This document shows, piece after piece, positions 52,631 through 64,000 of a stretch of DNA of 64,000 nt. The notes beneath the pieces are model-generated. The model did not search any database, was not told where the DNA came from, and saw only the letters and a list, made by a program, of their open reading frames with translations. The DNA comes from Buxus sempervirens (taxonomy: Eukaryota; Streptophyta; Magnoliopsida; Buxales; Buxaceae), in assembly GCA_947561395.2 (NCBI GenBank), contig OX387188.1, forward strand, positions 15,346,229 through 15,410,228, written 5' to 3'. The translations under genes were made by a program, and so were the position numbers. How positions within the stretch are numbered: position 1 is the first letter of the stretch; each line of letters starts with the position of its first letter.

Positions 52631-52994
52631 TGAATGCTAACTTGCTTGACGGCCCTTCTGCCTGTCTTGATTCTCTCTTGGTTTTGGTTCTACAGAAGCA
52701 GAAATGCAAGAGAGGGAGACGCAGACTCGAATCGGGAATGTCGGAATGTCAATGGGTTTATTCCAAACCCGGACCCAAGCATCGACGTGGAAAAGCACGG
52801 CAGCCGAGTGGGACTTAGGTTTGAGGGATGTTTTTCCAATTATACATAATTTTCTAATTTTTTTAGCTTTTGCCAAACAACATGATTTTGATATATCAGA
52901 TCATCATTATTAAAGATAATAATATTTTTATGGCAATAAATAAATGTAAATTATGGAAATTTATTAAGTTTTTAATAAAAGTGTCACTTGACTT
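52631..52994 (-). promoter_or_regulatory. Presumed promoter and 5' leader of the ligase gene
   Basis: On the - strand this leads into the ATG at 52630. A CT-rich stretch (ctccctctcttgcatttctgc, read on the - strand near 52700) is consistent with a 5' leader. No TATA box is assigned. A hAT-like element bounds it upstream at 52995, so the space between transposon and start codon is under 400 bp. Confidence 0.4.
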
Positions 52995-53791
52995 CATGGT
53001 TTACCGGACCGGCTAGTCCGTACCGGGATCGGATGATCTCGGTCCAATATTCCAGTCCAGGTTCATCCAACTAAACCAATGACATTGGATTGCCCGGTAC
53101 CAATTCGGTCCATCCGGTCAGGAACAGTACCGATCTAGTCCAGAATGGTAGGAGTCGGTCCATAGCCGGTTTGGTCCAATCCAAAGCCATCCCAGTAAAA
53201 AAAAGTTAGAAAATTTTAAAAAATAACAATAAAATCCATAAAATATGAAAAAATCATTTACAATTGTTAAAATTTATAAATGATTGATATAAATATAATA
53301 AAATTGATATTAAATGTTATAATGTCAAATTATATCTTTATATGCTAATATTATAATATATCATTATTTGTCAAATTATATTATCACAAAAAGTAACATA
53401 CAACATATAATTTTATATTATATGTTTTATTTATCATAACATATAATTTGATATATGTCAAATTATTATAAAAACAACTTATAATGTTAAATTATATGTC
53501 AAATTATAAAAAATAACATAACAAATTATATATTATAATTTTACATTTTAACATATATTTCCAACTTGATTATATCTTATATCAATCATCTATAATTTAT
53601 AACAATTATAAATGAATTTTCCTTATTTTTTTGCCTTTCTTAAAATTTTTCTGAATTTTAAAACCGGACCGGTACCATTTCAGACCGACTGATCCAAAAC
53701 AAATCAGTGTTCTTCTCTTTTTTTTTACCGGATCGCCTCAAACTAGCCAGTCTAGCCGGTCTAATCCCCAATATCACTCTAGAAAACCATG
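52995..53791. mobile_element. ~800-bp hAT-like element upstream of the ligase gene
   Basis: The ends catggttt... and ...aaaccatg are inverted. The flanks are near-identical 8-mers, cttgactt (52987-52994) and cttgaatt (53792-53799). Subterminal regions are rich in accggaccgg/ccggt phrases on both sides (52999-53170, 53660-53765), and the centre is AT-rich with repeated tataatttgatat. It has the general plan of the other non-autonomous hATs here. No coding sequence. Confidence 0.65.
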
Positions 53792-53804
53792 CTTGAATTT
53801 TTGG

Positions 53805-53955
53805 AACTCGGGGTGTCCAGGCCAGCTTGCATGTAGTCCCCTCGGGACCCTGGGGTGGCCCCAAGGAATTGAACCTAAGAGAGTTTGAACTTTGAGACCT
53901 CAAGGGAGTATACCTCCAAGCCCCAAGCATTAACCACTAGGGCAACCCTTTGGGG
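53805..53955 (-). mobile_element. tRNA-derived SINE
   Basis: Read on the - strand. A box-like gccctagtggttaatgc lies near 53942-53926, and a B box ggttcaattcc near 53879-53869, with the spacing of a tRNA-related Pol III promoter. A tRNA-unrelated tail follows and ends near 53805 at a T/A run (gaattttt on the + strand). No tRNA fold or CCA context, so it is not a tRNA gene. The family is not named. Confidence 0.65.
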
Positions 53956-54550
53956 TTTAATAGTGTTACTTGACAGGATTGCTACAAATTTATCACACTG
54001 CCAGTATCACTTCGTAAGGGGAGGGTAAATGTAAGATAAAACTATGCTAATCAGATTGGCAGCATGTTTCGTAAAGTGCTTGACTTTGTTATCATCAACA
54101 GATAATCAAATCCTTATTCATATTGCTTTACTTCTTAACGACCCTTTTACCTTCTGATGTCCTTTTTCTTTCCCTTTTTTAGGAGGCTGAAAATATGAAA
54201 TGAAAAAAAATCTAGCTTGAGTTCATATTTGATTGTCTGATTGCTTCTCTTGTGGCCTTATTGGACACAACTTAGGAATTGCCAAAGAGTCAACCCTTAA
54301 CTCAAATGACTTGAAGCATATTAAGGAGCTTAAAAACTATGGCCTCCATAAAACGCCCTATGATCTACAGAAGAAAACCGCTTATGGCAGCCTTGAAAGG
54401 GATCCTCGTTCATATTACTAGCGGGTGGCAAGTGTACTACTACACATATGAAATTGAAAAGGAGATAGGAGTGATTTTTTGGGACGTAAGTTCTTCAATA
54501 TTGTTATTTTTTCTTTTCTTTTTTCTAAAGTAAAAACAAAAATGACCAAG
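53956..54550. other. Intergenic, no feature recognised
   Basis: No gene or clear repeat. Short open frames lack domains. Confidence 0.45.
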
Positions 54551-57500
54551 TGTAACATCCCGAGTCCACATGGTAAGATATTGTTTACTTTGGGCATAAG
54601 CCCACACGGTTTTATTCTTGGGCTTTTACACCCAAAAGGCAGAGCATGTAGCTCTGCCAACCTACATAACTGGCACATCCCCTTCCACTCCTAGGCAATG
54701 TGGTATTCTGACCAAATACACACCAGTCTGCCACTACTATAGCCTGCTAGCTCTTACAAGCCTGCCCACTCATAGCCGCCGACATAGGCCGCCCGGATCT
54801 CACATACTCTCCTCCCTGGGGACAATTCGTTCTCGCATTGGGCTGGACCCCACAGTTCTGGTTGGGATAGGCTCTAATACCAAAGTATAACATCTCGAGT
54901 ACACATGGCAAGATATTGCCCGCTTGGGGCCTAATCCCGCAAGGTATTGTTCTTGGGCTTTTACACCCAAAAAGCCTCTTACCATGTAGATCCACCGACC
55001 TACATATCTAGCACATCCCCCTTCCACTCCCAGGCAATGTAGGATTCCAACCATATGCACACCAACCTGCCACTACGATAGCCTTCTTACAAGCCCGGCC
55101 ACCCACAGCCGCCTGGATGTCACATATTCCCCTCTTCGGGGACAACGCATCCTCACATTAGGCTAGACCCCACACTTCTGGTTGGGACAGGCTTTGATAC
55201 CAAATTGTAACATCCCAAGTCCACATGGTAAGATATTGTCCACTTTAGGCCTTAGCCCATTGTAGACACCCAAAATTGCACTACAAAATGAGAAAATAAT
55301 TGAAAATATTAATTGGGATTTGAAACAGGTCAAAAAAGTGTAAAATCTGGCCAAGCTGGTCAAGACCGTATTTTGTTTATAGTCTGGTCATGCCCTCAGT
55401 TGATATACGGGCATGGCATGCCCGTATTAATAATACGGGCAGGGCGCGACCGTAATATATATACGGGCACGGGGGTTTTTGTGCGAATTTATCCTTTCTC
55501 GATTTCTGAGCCTTATCTGCATCCAAATATCTCTTTGTGAATTTCGAATTATCTTATTTATCCTTTCGAATTATCCTATTTGGCAATGGATTGGCATTAT
55601 CCCTGTTTTCAATTCAATCTAGGGGATCATGGTATATCCCTCTGGACCAGCCATGCCCCTGGGTTTGCCTATAAATAGAGGTGAGATCCTCAAGCAAAAG
55701 GCCACGAAATTTGAAGTCTAAGGAGCTCCAAGTGAAGAGAGGAATCCCTGCTGCTCTGCTTGCTCAATCCAAGTAAGTCCCTTTTCCCTTTTATTTTCTG
55801 TCTTCAATTCTAGAGATAATAGGATCTTCTCCATTGCTATAGAATAAGGCCTGGTTTATACTTGTATTCCTAAACCTGCCTCCAAGTACCTCAAGAATAC
55901 TCTCTAGCCGTAAAACGTGAAGAGAGAGCTAGGAGAAAAGGGAACAGGTGGATCCCTAGAATAGAACCCCATAATCTGTTGTTCTTATTTTCTGTAAAAT
56001 AAGGCCTCCTTTGTGTTTGTATCCCCAAACTTATCTCTAAGTACCTCAAGAATTCTCTCTAGCCGTAAAACGTGAAGAGAGAGCTAGGGGAAAAGAGAAC
56101 AGGTGGATCCGTAGGGTAGACCCCCATGTGCTCTAATCTGTGAGATATGGCTGTTTTGAATATCCTGATCATGTTTTAATGGTTTTATTTTGAATCTGAA
56201 TGAATCATATGAATCCATGATGTTTATAGCATGAGATCCCCACTTTTTTCTAAAAATTGGATTTTTCACATCTTTGCACCTACAGCACTGTTTTCGTGAT
56301 TTTTGTGATATTAGGCTAAAATCCTGGATCTATCATGATCTATATGATAGATCTGGATTCAGAAGCCTGAAAGTAACTTCTAGGGTTTCATGATGTGGTT
56401 TTTGAGTCCTTTTTCATGTTTGAGAGAAGAGCCTACGGTCTAAGTTCTCCCATTTTGATGTTCTTCATCAACGTGGGTATTTTTGGTTTTGATTTCTTGA
56501 TTTAATGTGAAATTTGGGCTATATCTATGTCCTGGACTGTTCAAGTTCAATTCTGCAATATTTTATAAAAATCATATTTTTCTAGATTTCCAGAATTTAA
56601 CTCGAAGCCAGATTTTTGAAGTTTTCACTTTAGATTGGTTTTATTTGATTTTATTTCAATTTTATTTTAATCATGAACCCTAGGAATGGTATGATCATAT
56701 TTGAAAGTTCTAAATCAATCAGGCTAGTCGTATGAAAAAACCATACACTTTTGTCTTTTTTTGTGATTTTTATAGCAAGCCTTCTTTATTTTTAACATGA
56801 ACAATACCTAGCAACCACCTTGTGTGGATGAATAGGGGTGCCTAACACCTTCCCCTGTTCATAACCTAATCCCCTTACCCATCTATGGTTGTTTTTTTAA
56901 TAGGGTTATTTTTACCCTAAATTTGCCTTTTGTGCTTATTTGATATTTTGGTGTCCATTCACACATAAACAGAATGGTGGTGACTCTTTGTTTTTAACCA
57001 ATCCCGTGTGATGATTAGGAAGTCATTGAATTGATTTTTCCATGTCTCACACCCATACGGTTTTGTTCTTGGGATTTTACATCCAAAAAGCTTCTTACCA
57101 TATGTAAATCCGTCGACCTACATATCTGGCACATCCCCCTTCCACTCCTAGGCAATGTGGGATTTCGACTATATGCACACCAACCTGCCACTTGGTAGCT
57201 ACTAGCTCTTACAAGCTTGCCCACTCACAGCCACCCAAATGTCACATACTCTGCTCCTCGGGGGCAATGTGTCCTTGCGTGGTGTTGGACCCCACGTTTC
57301 TGGCTAGGACAAGCTATGATACCAAATTGTAACATCCCGAGTCCACAAGGTAAGATATTGTCCACTTTAGGCTAAGCACTCACAGTTTTGTTCTTAGCTT
57401 TTACACATGTGGCATCCGGGCAACTTGTGTGGGCGGCTGTGATTGGGCAAGCTTGTAAGAGCTGGCAAGCTACTGCAGTGGCAGGCTGGTGTGCATATGG

Positions 57501-58857
57501 TTGGAATCCCACATTTCCTAGCAATGGCAAGGGGATGTGTTAGATATTTAGGTTGGTGGATTTACATGGTAAGAGGCCTTTTGGGTGTAAAAGCCCAAGA
57601 ACAAAACTGTGCGGGCTTAGGCTCAAAGCAGACAATATCTTACCATATAGACTCACCTCTGCCACTCCTAGACAATGTGGGATTCCGACCATATGCACAC
57701 TAGCCTACCACTTGGTAGCTTGCCACTACAGTAGCCTACCAACTCTTACAAGATTGGCCACTCACAGCCGCCCACACAAGCTACCGAATGTCACATGTGT
57801 AAAAGCCCACGAACAAAACCGTACGGGCTTAGGCGCAAAGTGGATAATATCTTACCATGTGGACTCGAGATGTTACAATTTGCTATCAAAGTCTATCCCA
57901 GCCAGAAGCATGATGTCTAGCTCAACGTGAGGACGCGTCGTCCCCGAGAATGGAAGTATGTGACATTCGAGCGGCTTGTGTGGGCGGCCATTAGTGGGCG
58001 GATTTCTATGAGCTGGCAAGGTGTGCATATGGTCATAATCCCACGTTGCATTGGAGTGGAAGGGGGATGTGCTAGATATGTAGGGTGGCGGATCTACATG
58101 GTAAGAGGCCTTTTGGGTGTAAAAGCCCAAGAACAAAACCGTGTTGGCTTAGGCCAAAAGTGGACAATATCTTATTTTGTGGACTCGGGATGTTACAATT
58201 TGGTATTAGAGCCTGTCCAGAAGTGTGGGGTCCAGCCTGACATGAGGATTCATTGTCCCCGAGGAGGGGACTATGTGACATCCTAGTAGCTTGTGTGGGT
58301 GGCTATGAGCGGACGGGCCTGTAAGAGCTGGTAAGCTACCGCAATGGTAAGCTGGTGTGGATATGATCAAAATCCCACATCGCCTCGGAGTGGAAGGAGG
58401 ATGTACTAGATATTTAGGTCGGCATATCTACATGGTAAAAGGCCTTTTTGGTGTAAAAGCCCAAGAATAAGCTCGTGCAGGCATACACCCAAAGCAGACA
58501 ATATCTTACCACATGGACTCATGATGTTACAATTTGGTATTAGAAGTTGTCCCAGCCAGAAATATGGGGTCCACCCCAAAGCGAGGACGCGTTGTCCCCA
58601 AGGAGGGGACTATGTGACATCTGGGTGGTTGTGAGTGGGTGGGCTTGTAAGTGCTGGTAGGCAATCGCAGTGGCAGGTTGGTGTGCATATGGTCGGAATC
58701 CCACATTTCTTGGGAGTGGACGAGGGATGTGCTAGATATGTAGGTCGGCAGATGTACATGGTAAGAGGCCTTTTGGGTGTAAAAGCCCTAGAACAAAACC
58801 TTGTGAGCTTAGGCTCAATGCAAACAATATCTTGCCTTGTGGACTCGATGTGTTACA
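54551..58857. mobile_element. Tandem, two-orientation array of TRIM-like miniature LTR elements
   Basis: Fossil LTR kin with no coding region. The unit is an LTR of ~240-258 bp (TGTGACATCC...GATGTTACA) plus an internal domain of 76-81 bp. The internal domain contains a primer-binding site like tttggtatcagagcc (initiator tRNA-Met) and a purine tract gaggagggga. In - orientation, LTRs begin at 54551, 54886, 55206 (split by a solo LTR) and 57328 (partial). In + orientation, LTRs are at 57959-58197, 58274-58531 and 58613-58857. A scrambled inverted junction of partial LTRs lies at 57328-57877. Neighbouring units share LTRs, as expected from unequal recombination between TRIMs. The outermost flanks, ccaag and caaag, are nearly a target duplication. 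No 5S-like motif is seen, so it is not Cassandra. Confidence 0.82.
55261..57051 (+). mobile_element. Solo LTR, Ty3/gypsy type, 1.8 kb, inserted in the TRIM array, TSD CCCAT
   Basis: It starts tgtagacaccc and ends tgtctcaca. The perfect duplication cccat is at 55256-55260 and 57052-57056. It splits a TRIM LTR between ...agcccat and acggtttt, which other TRIM copies show joined. It is of the same family as 1054-3375 (shared start and terminal block), 0.5 kb shorter. It includes a tandem pair around 55900-56110 (ctctctagccgtaaaacgtg twice). No coding region. Confidence 0.9.
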
Positions 58858-59489
58858 CAAAGCTTTTCCTATAAAAATGTGTGTGCGTGTGTCTCTTTAT
58901 ATATATATAACTTCTTTCTACTAAATTTGGAATCAATAAAGTTTCTTCTTTTCGACTTTGAATCAATAAAGTTTCTCCTTTTGGACTTGTCGCTTTAGCT
59001 AATAGATCTACCATTGTTATCATGGCTTTATAATGAATTCGGAATATGGTTGCAAAAGGAGTGATCCCGAAAGTATAACATAACCTGTTGGTTTCAAGTT
59101 ATAGATTTTAAGATTCCTGAGTCCATTAAGGATACAGAGAAGCTTGGAAAACAATTAAAATAAATTGATCCATTGTATATGCTTGATTTTATTAATCCTA
59201 ATAATGAATCATTAAATTAACTATGTGTTACAATCTCTTAAACATAAAAGAATTGTTGTATTCAAACCTTGATGAGTCATACCTATGTGTATGTAATAAT
59301 ATTTATGCTTATGTTTTTATAATATATTTTTTCTTAATAAATGAACAGTTTCATGTTCATTTGTTAAAGAGATTGTTTGTTCAACTATTTTTATTGTATT
59401 ATCTGAAATAGACTTAAAACTTCCTTTTTGTATGTTTGATTAATTGAGACCTTGGGAATATTTTATTTGTAAATTTTTTTTGTATATTT
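58858..59489. other. AT-rich intergenic DNA
   Basis: (GT)n and (TA)n simple repeats near 58880-58910, and a duplicated ~25-bp phrase around aatcaataaagtttct (58931, 58961). No gene. Confidence 0.5.
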
Positions 59490-61775
59490 TGTAAAATCCC
59501 AGATTTTAGTAATAAATAATATTAATTATTAAATAGGCTAAATTGGGTTAATAATATGTAGGAGATGAGATATTGGTTCAAACTGGAGGAGTTCAAAGTA
59601 AACCGAAGGAAATTGGAGAACCTATCTAAGGTAAGAGCATGATTTTGTATTAGGTATAAACTTTAATTTAATGATTGGTTAATGCTGTAGGATGTAATTG
59701 ATAAAAAAAATATATAAAGAATAAAAGAGTTGGTCGAACCCTAAAGGAAGTGGGTTGACTCAAAATTAGTTTGGTCTGGGGTTAAAGGCTTGATTGTAAA
59801 TAGGTTTTATGAAGGGAGGGTATATAAGTAAAAGACTCTTAAATTATTAAAATAACCTAATATATTTATGAGTTAAACACGTCCAACTATAAGAGAAGCA
59901 GCCACGTTTCATATTCCTATTCCCTCTACTCTTCTTTCCTCTTCCAAAGCTTAAACCCTAGTACTCAAGCACTTATTGGAGCCGTCTTAGAGAAGGAAGA
60001 AGGAGAATTTTCATTCAGTAAAACCCAGACGAGATCAAGGAGTTGCTGGGCTCATTTGGAATAGTTTGGGGTGATATTGCAATGCTTTTAGAGGAGGTTT
60101 AAGTTCCAAAAACAAGTAAGTAGTCCCTTTAAACTTACACAAAAATATATTCGTGTTTATTCAATATCCATGATTATTCGGGGGTTTGATGAGTTGTTTT
60201 TGTGTTTGATGATGTTTTATTTGTTGAAAATTGTTCTAACATGTTTATAAAGTGTTTTAGAATGATTTAGAATGGATTTGATGCATTGGATATTGAGTTG
60301 TGGAATTTTTATTGAATTTCGTAAACCTTCGGATTTTTCCATATCGGGCCGCCTGAGCAGTCACTCAAGCGCCCTTGGTGTGTTGTCAAAACCCAAGAGC
60401 AATTTTTCTAGAATGAACTGTGCCCGAACAGTCGCTCGAGCGATCTATCGAGCGACTACCCCTGAAATACCCTGTTTTATTTAGTCATGTGAGCGCCCTA
60501 ATGGCCGCTCGAGCGCCCTTCTGTCAGGTTTTAGAAAATTTTCCATCTAGCCTAGTTTTTCACTACGGAATTGTTTTTATCCATTTTAACCGATGTACCA
60601 TCAAGATTAGGGTATTTGGAGATTGTTTGCAATGGTGGATGTTTATAATTCAAATTGATAAGAAATTTGGGTAGATTTTACCAAAGAGGCCTTTCAACTT
60701 AATACCTCTGTTCCAGACACTTTTACTCTTAACCAAACTTGAATTCAAGAGTTCCTACACCTGTAACTATCGGGACATGTTTTGAGTGCCGAACAGTTTT
60801 ACATACACCTAGATTAATTTGCCCATTGAAACCATGATTTTAAGATATGTATTTGACTCTGCTTATGTGGGTTTTTGGATCACTGTTGTGACAAGGCAAG
60901 TGCCTGGTTTGTTATTTCCGCAGGGCAGATTTGATTATTGGTAATTCGGTAAGGTAGCATATTGGCATGTCTACTTTCTTTCTCTGGTTTACTATTTCAT
61001 GAGTCCCATGAGGTTGAATTGTATGTGAATGTTTCATTTTCACTTCATTAATATCGTTCGGTATCTGTTTTGAATAGGCCATTGCCTATTATATATATTC
61101 CACTATGGCGGTTGTTTCATTGGTTATCCTAAATCCATGTACTCGGTGGGAAGCTGGTTATATGTGGTTATCCTCAGTCCGTGTACTCGGTAGGATACTT
61201 CCTCAATCCGTGTACTCGGTAGGAAGTTTGTTGTTGGTATTTATTTCCTATCCGTGCACTCGGTGGGATGAATGTTATTTGGTGGCTGTTGCCTTTTATC
61301 ATCAGTCCGTGTACTCGGCAAAGATCTTACATTGTAGTTGTATTTTTATTCCACCATGCGTGGATTTATATTTCATTGTATCTGAAATTATGTGATTAGT
61401 CGGATTAAGTGTTGCATATATTCTAATTTGTTACAAACTATTTGCATGACTACTTACTGAGATGTTGTTTCTCACATTATCGTTTTATCAGTTTTGTTTT
61501 CAGATATTCCTGGTGAGGACGTTGCGGGGATAGACACTTCTGGGGATTTTACGGAGTACCAGGATGAAGATTTCTTTATTCCTATATAGGTTTAGGGATC
61601 TTTATTATTAAGTTAATTTTTATTGGAGGGATTGTTTAGATTACTTTTATATAGTTGACAGTGGTGATGTACGTTTTATTTTAATTAACCCTTTCCAGAC
61701 TTAGTTGAGGGGTTGATATTGGATGTTTCACTTTTGTATTCCGCGCTTCTTGAAAGAGAAAGAAAAATATATACA
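59490..61775 (+). mobile_element. LTR-like segment, ~2.3 kb, family uncertain
   Basis: It starts tgtaaaatcccag, a common plant LTR start, and runs without coding sequence to ...atataca, where another LTR start (tgtagcgcc) follows directly. The inside holds cgctcgagcg palindromes in three phrases (60345-60530) and five degenerate copies of ccgtgtactcggtagga (61133-61320). Neither a flanking duplication nor a primer-binding site was found, so the right boundary is provisional. Fossil. Confidence 0.45.
61129..61330. repeat. Degenerate repeat around ccgtgtactcggtagga
   Basis: Five copies of ccRtgYactcggYRggR at irregular spacing (27-60 bp) within the LTR-like segment. Similar tracts are seen in long Tekay-type LTRs. 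Confidence 0.7.
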
Positions 61776-64000
61776 TGTAGCGCCCCAGATCCGGGTCTGC
61801 CCTATCACGGCACCAACTCGTCCCCGAGACCTACTTATGGGCCCAATATAACCTGATTAACACAATCAATCATGGGCAATTACAAAGTAATCATCAGAGT
61901 GCATAAGCTAAAGAAGCATGGAATAAAAATTTTCCATTCAACAAAATAATCACTTGTATTATAATTTCCAAAACATGATATCTGTGTACACAAGTACAAC
62001 TAAGACAACTAATGCTCACAAGTTCTTTACCAATATATAGATATATACAAAAGATATCTCCTAAGAGTATGAGTCCAAAAAGGATATTTACATCCCATAT
62101 ACAATCCCCAAGACAAAATACAACATCATAAAAAGAATCCTACTGTGGCTAGTAGTAGTAGTCCTCGGGTCTATTTTTTGGGTCTCCCTCTATGCGTGGC
62201 TCACCAGGAGGATTTGAAAACAAATCCGGTAAAACAAAACACGCGTGAGACTTAAAGTCCCAGTAAGCAGCAAACATGCATGGATAGAAACAGTTTATAC
62301 AGTTTTATAACATCATGATCACATTCACAATTATAAAATGTAAATCTCTAGTCAAAGCATCTCAATAGGATAATATATGAAATCAAATTGGCAATTACAA
62401 TCAAATACTGCTAGTATGTCTTGTTAGGACTCGTGAGTTAGCATGTCTCTAAATTAGGTTAATTTCCACTGTCCATTTGCCACCTACACGACTTACAGAG
62501 AGAAGCCTAGCTAGGGACATCTCAGCAAGCGGAGCACCCACGTATGGATTGGCAAGTGACAACCAAAGTAATAATCAAGGCTAAGTGGAATGCCCCATCC
62601 ACTGCCGAACCAAACCATATGAATCACAAGAACGTCCCACCGATGCCCCACAGTGGGTAGTTGCCGTAGCACCTCTATGCCCCAAAAGGGCCTCACTGAT
62701 ACCCCATAGTGGAAAGCTGTATGGACAAGGAAAATTAACGCTAACAAGCCAACACCAGCACACTACTAGACTCACTGTGGATCCATACTAAGAACAATGT
62801 CCAATTAGACGACTCACAACTCAAAACAAACCAATCAAATCAAATCCATGAGTAAAACTGGTGCTCAATCCAAGGCCAAGTGGAATACCCCATCCATCTC
62901 CAAATCACAACATAAGCCAAGTGGAATTCCCCATCCACTATCACATCAACCGAGGCCAAGTGGAATTCCCCATCCACTACCAGTAAAACCATAAATCAAA
63001 AGCCTTGCCAAATCATATAAGAGTTTTTCAATATCGTTTTCATAAATCCAAGCCAATCAAAACGAAGGTCATAAAATCCTCAAAACACATTTTCGGTGAG
63101 TGGAATGATCTTAGGAATCCCAAATAAGTCACCATACCAAAATTCAATGGATTCCGAGATAAAATGTTTTGGACCTAAAAAATATTCTAAGTTTGGTTAA
63201 AAACATTGACTTTTCGGTGTATAATTTTTCTAGACCAATCTACAAGGAATTTCAGGCTCAAATTCTGGTTGTGGTCTATTGAAGGGTATACAAATCTTCT
63301 AGAATTTTCTGGGCTTCTGAATCACTCGTTTGGGTATTAAACTCAAAAAGTGGCCTTTTTTGAAAATCGGGAAAACTGGAAATTTAGGCATGAACTGGAA
63401 AGTTAACTTTTTATTGGTTGGGAATTGGACCCTGGGAGTATTTTTATTGGTTCCAAATGGGGGGTAAAACCTTATTTATTTGTAAAGACTTAAGTAAATG
63501 GAGCAATAAATACACAGGACATTTACTTACATGTCTTTCATGTAATAAGGGTGCTATTCAAGAGGCTTGGGTTGTTTGGGAAAGGGTGAAGAATTCTAAA
63601 AACAGGGTCCACGATTAGACCCTGGATTAATCACCCAGGGGTGATTAGCTTTAGCGATTGGGCGTCCAGGTTTAAAGTACGCGCGCCCAGGTTTAAAACA
63701 GGGTTGACGCGCGCGCGCTGAGGTTAGACGTTCACGCGTTAAGGTTTAAGCATTCCTGACGTGCGCGCGTTCCCTTTGAACGTTCGCGCGCTGAGCTCGC
63801 GATTAATCGTGGGGACAAATTCTGCCTTAACAGAGACTCATTTTGGGGGCTTTTGATTCAGGATTAATCGCCAAGTCAGGGTTTGAAATATTTCTGGCTA
63901 TTTTCGACTCAAAACTCATACAACTCCTTCCTAACCTTTCCAACACCAAATAGGATGATCATAAATCATCCCAACACACTTAAAAACACCTTCTAAAAGA
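61776..64000 (+). mobile_element. Long Ty3/gypsy-type LTR, cut by the window end
   Basis: It starts tgtagcgccccagatccggg. A stretch with at least four copies of aagtggaattccccatccac (62580-62980) follows, then a small hairpin at 63484-63541 and a CpG-rich tract (63675-63800). No coding region within the window. The CpG-rich tract matches the flanks of the solo LTR at the window start, so this and 1-3729 are one family. The other end lies outside the window. Confidence 0.6.
62580..62985. repeat. Degenerate direct repeats of a aagtggaattccccatccac phrase
   Basis: Copies near 62583, 62877, 62917 and 62955. Spacing becomes regular (~38-40 bp) in the last three. It lies inside the LTR. Confidence 0.75.

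Noticed and set aside
53805-53955. A tRNA gene on the - strand
   Set aside because: A and B boxes are present but the sequence does not fold as a tRNA and continues into a SINE-type tail.
54551-58857. Regularly spaced repeats as a possible CRISPR-like array
   Set aside because: Period ~330 bp, LTR-type ends and tRNA-Met primer sites show TRIM-like LTR elements, and the genome is a plant's.
54551-58857. Cassandra TRIM identity
   Set aside because: No 5S rRNA-like promoter block was found in the LTRs, which Cassandra always has.
55313-58874. Recurrent 60-90-aa open frames (MVRGLLGVKAQEQN-like peptides)
   Set aside because: The same peptide recurs because the TRIM LTR repeats; there is no independent evidence for coding.

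Overview
The window is nuclear DNA of a flowering plant, most likely a woody species with TE-inflated introns. The evidence is two intron-containing plant genes with canonical GT-AG splice sites, a mitochondrial targeting leader, and plant families of LTR elements, MULEs, hATs, PIF/Harbinger elements, L1 and RTE LINEs, a tRNA-SINE and an endogenous pararetrovirus. I cannot name the species. Only two host genes are visible, and both are convergent.

Layout. 1-3729: the 3' part of a Ty3/gypsy-type LTR carrying a precise 147-bp tandem repeat, interrupted by a 2.3-kb solo LTR (TSD GACGT). 3730-8310: gene-poor AT-rich DNA with a (TA)n tract, a 1.6-kb TIR element filled by a TCTAGA-rich minisatellite, and two small fold-back elements. 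8575-33419: a copy of DIM1/YLS8 (U5 snRNP 15-kDa protein) on the + strand. Exon 1 is split by a 236-bp hAT MITE and carries a premature TAG; exon 2 is pristine 24 kb downstream. The 24-kb intron is a nest: a 930-bp hAT; two halves of one PIF/Harbinger transposon in inverted orientation; between them a rearranged Caulimoviridae fossil; and inside that fossil a complete 9.2-kb MULE and a near-complete 4.5-kb Copia element.

33936-52630 (- strand): an apparently intact seven-exon gene for the alpha subunit of mitochondrial succinyl-CoA ligase (342 aa). It is spread over 18.7 kb because its introns hold an RTE LINE, an L1 LINE with a nested hAT, an L1 RT fragment, and three micro-insertions with 16-19-bp target-site duplications that look like LINE 3'-tail-only insertions.

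52995-64000: a hAT-like element, a tRNA-derived SINE, a 4.3-kb two-orientation array of TRIM-like miniature LTR elements with an inserted 1.8-kb solo LTR (TSD CCCAT), and two long LTR-like segments. The last one runs off the window and matches the family at the window start.

The most interesting item is the MULE (14340-23576). It has ~640-bp near-identical TIRs, a perfect 9-bp TSD, a two-exon mudrA-type transposase and, convergent to it, a three-exon gene for a small double GRF zinc-finger protein. That gene occupies the position of mudrB in maize MuDR.
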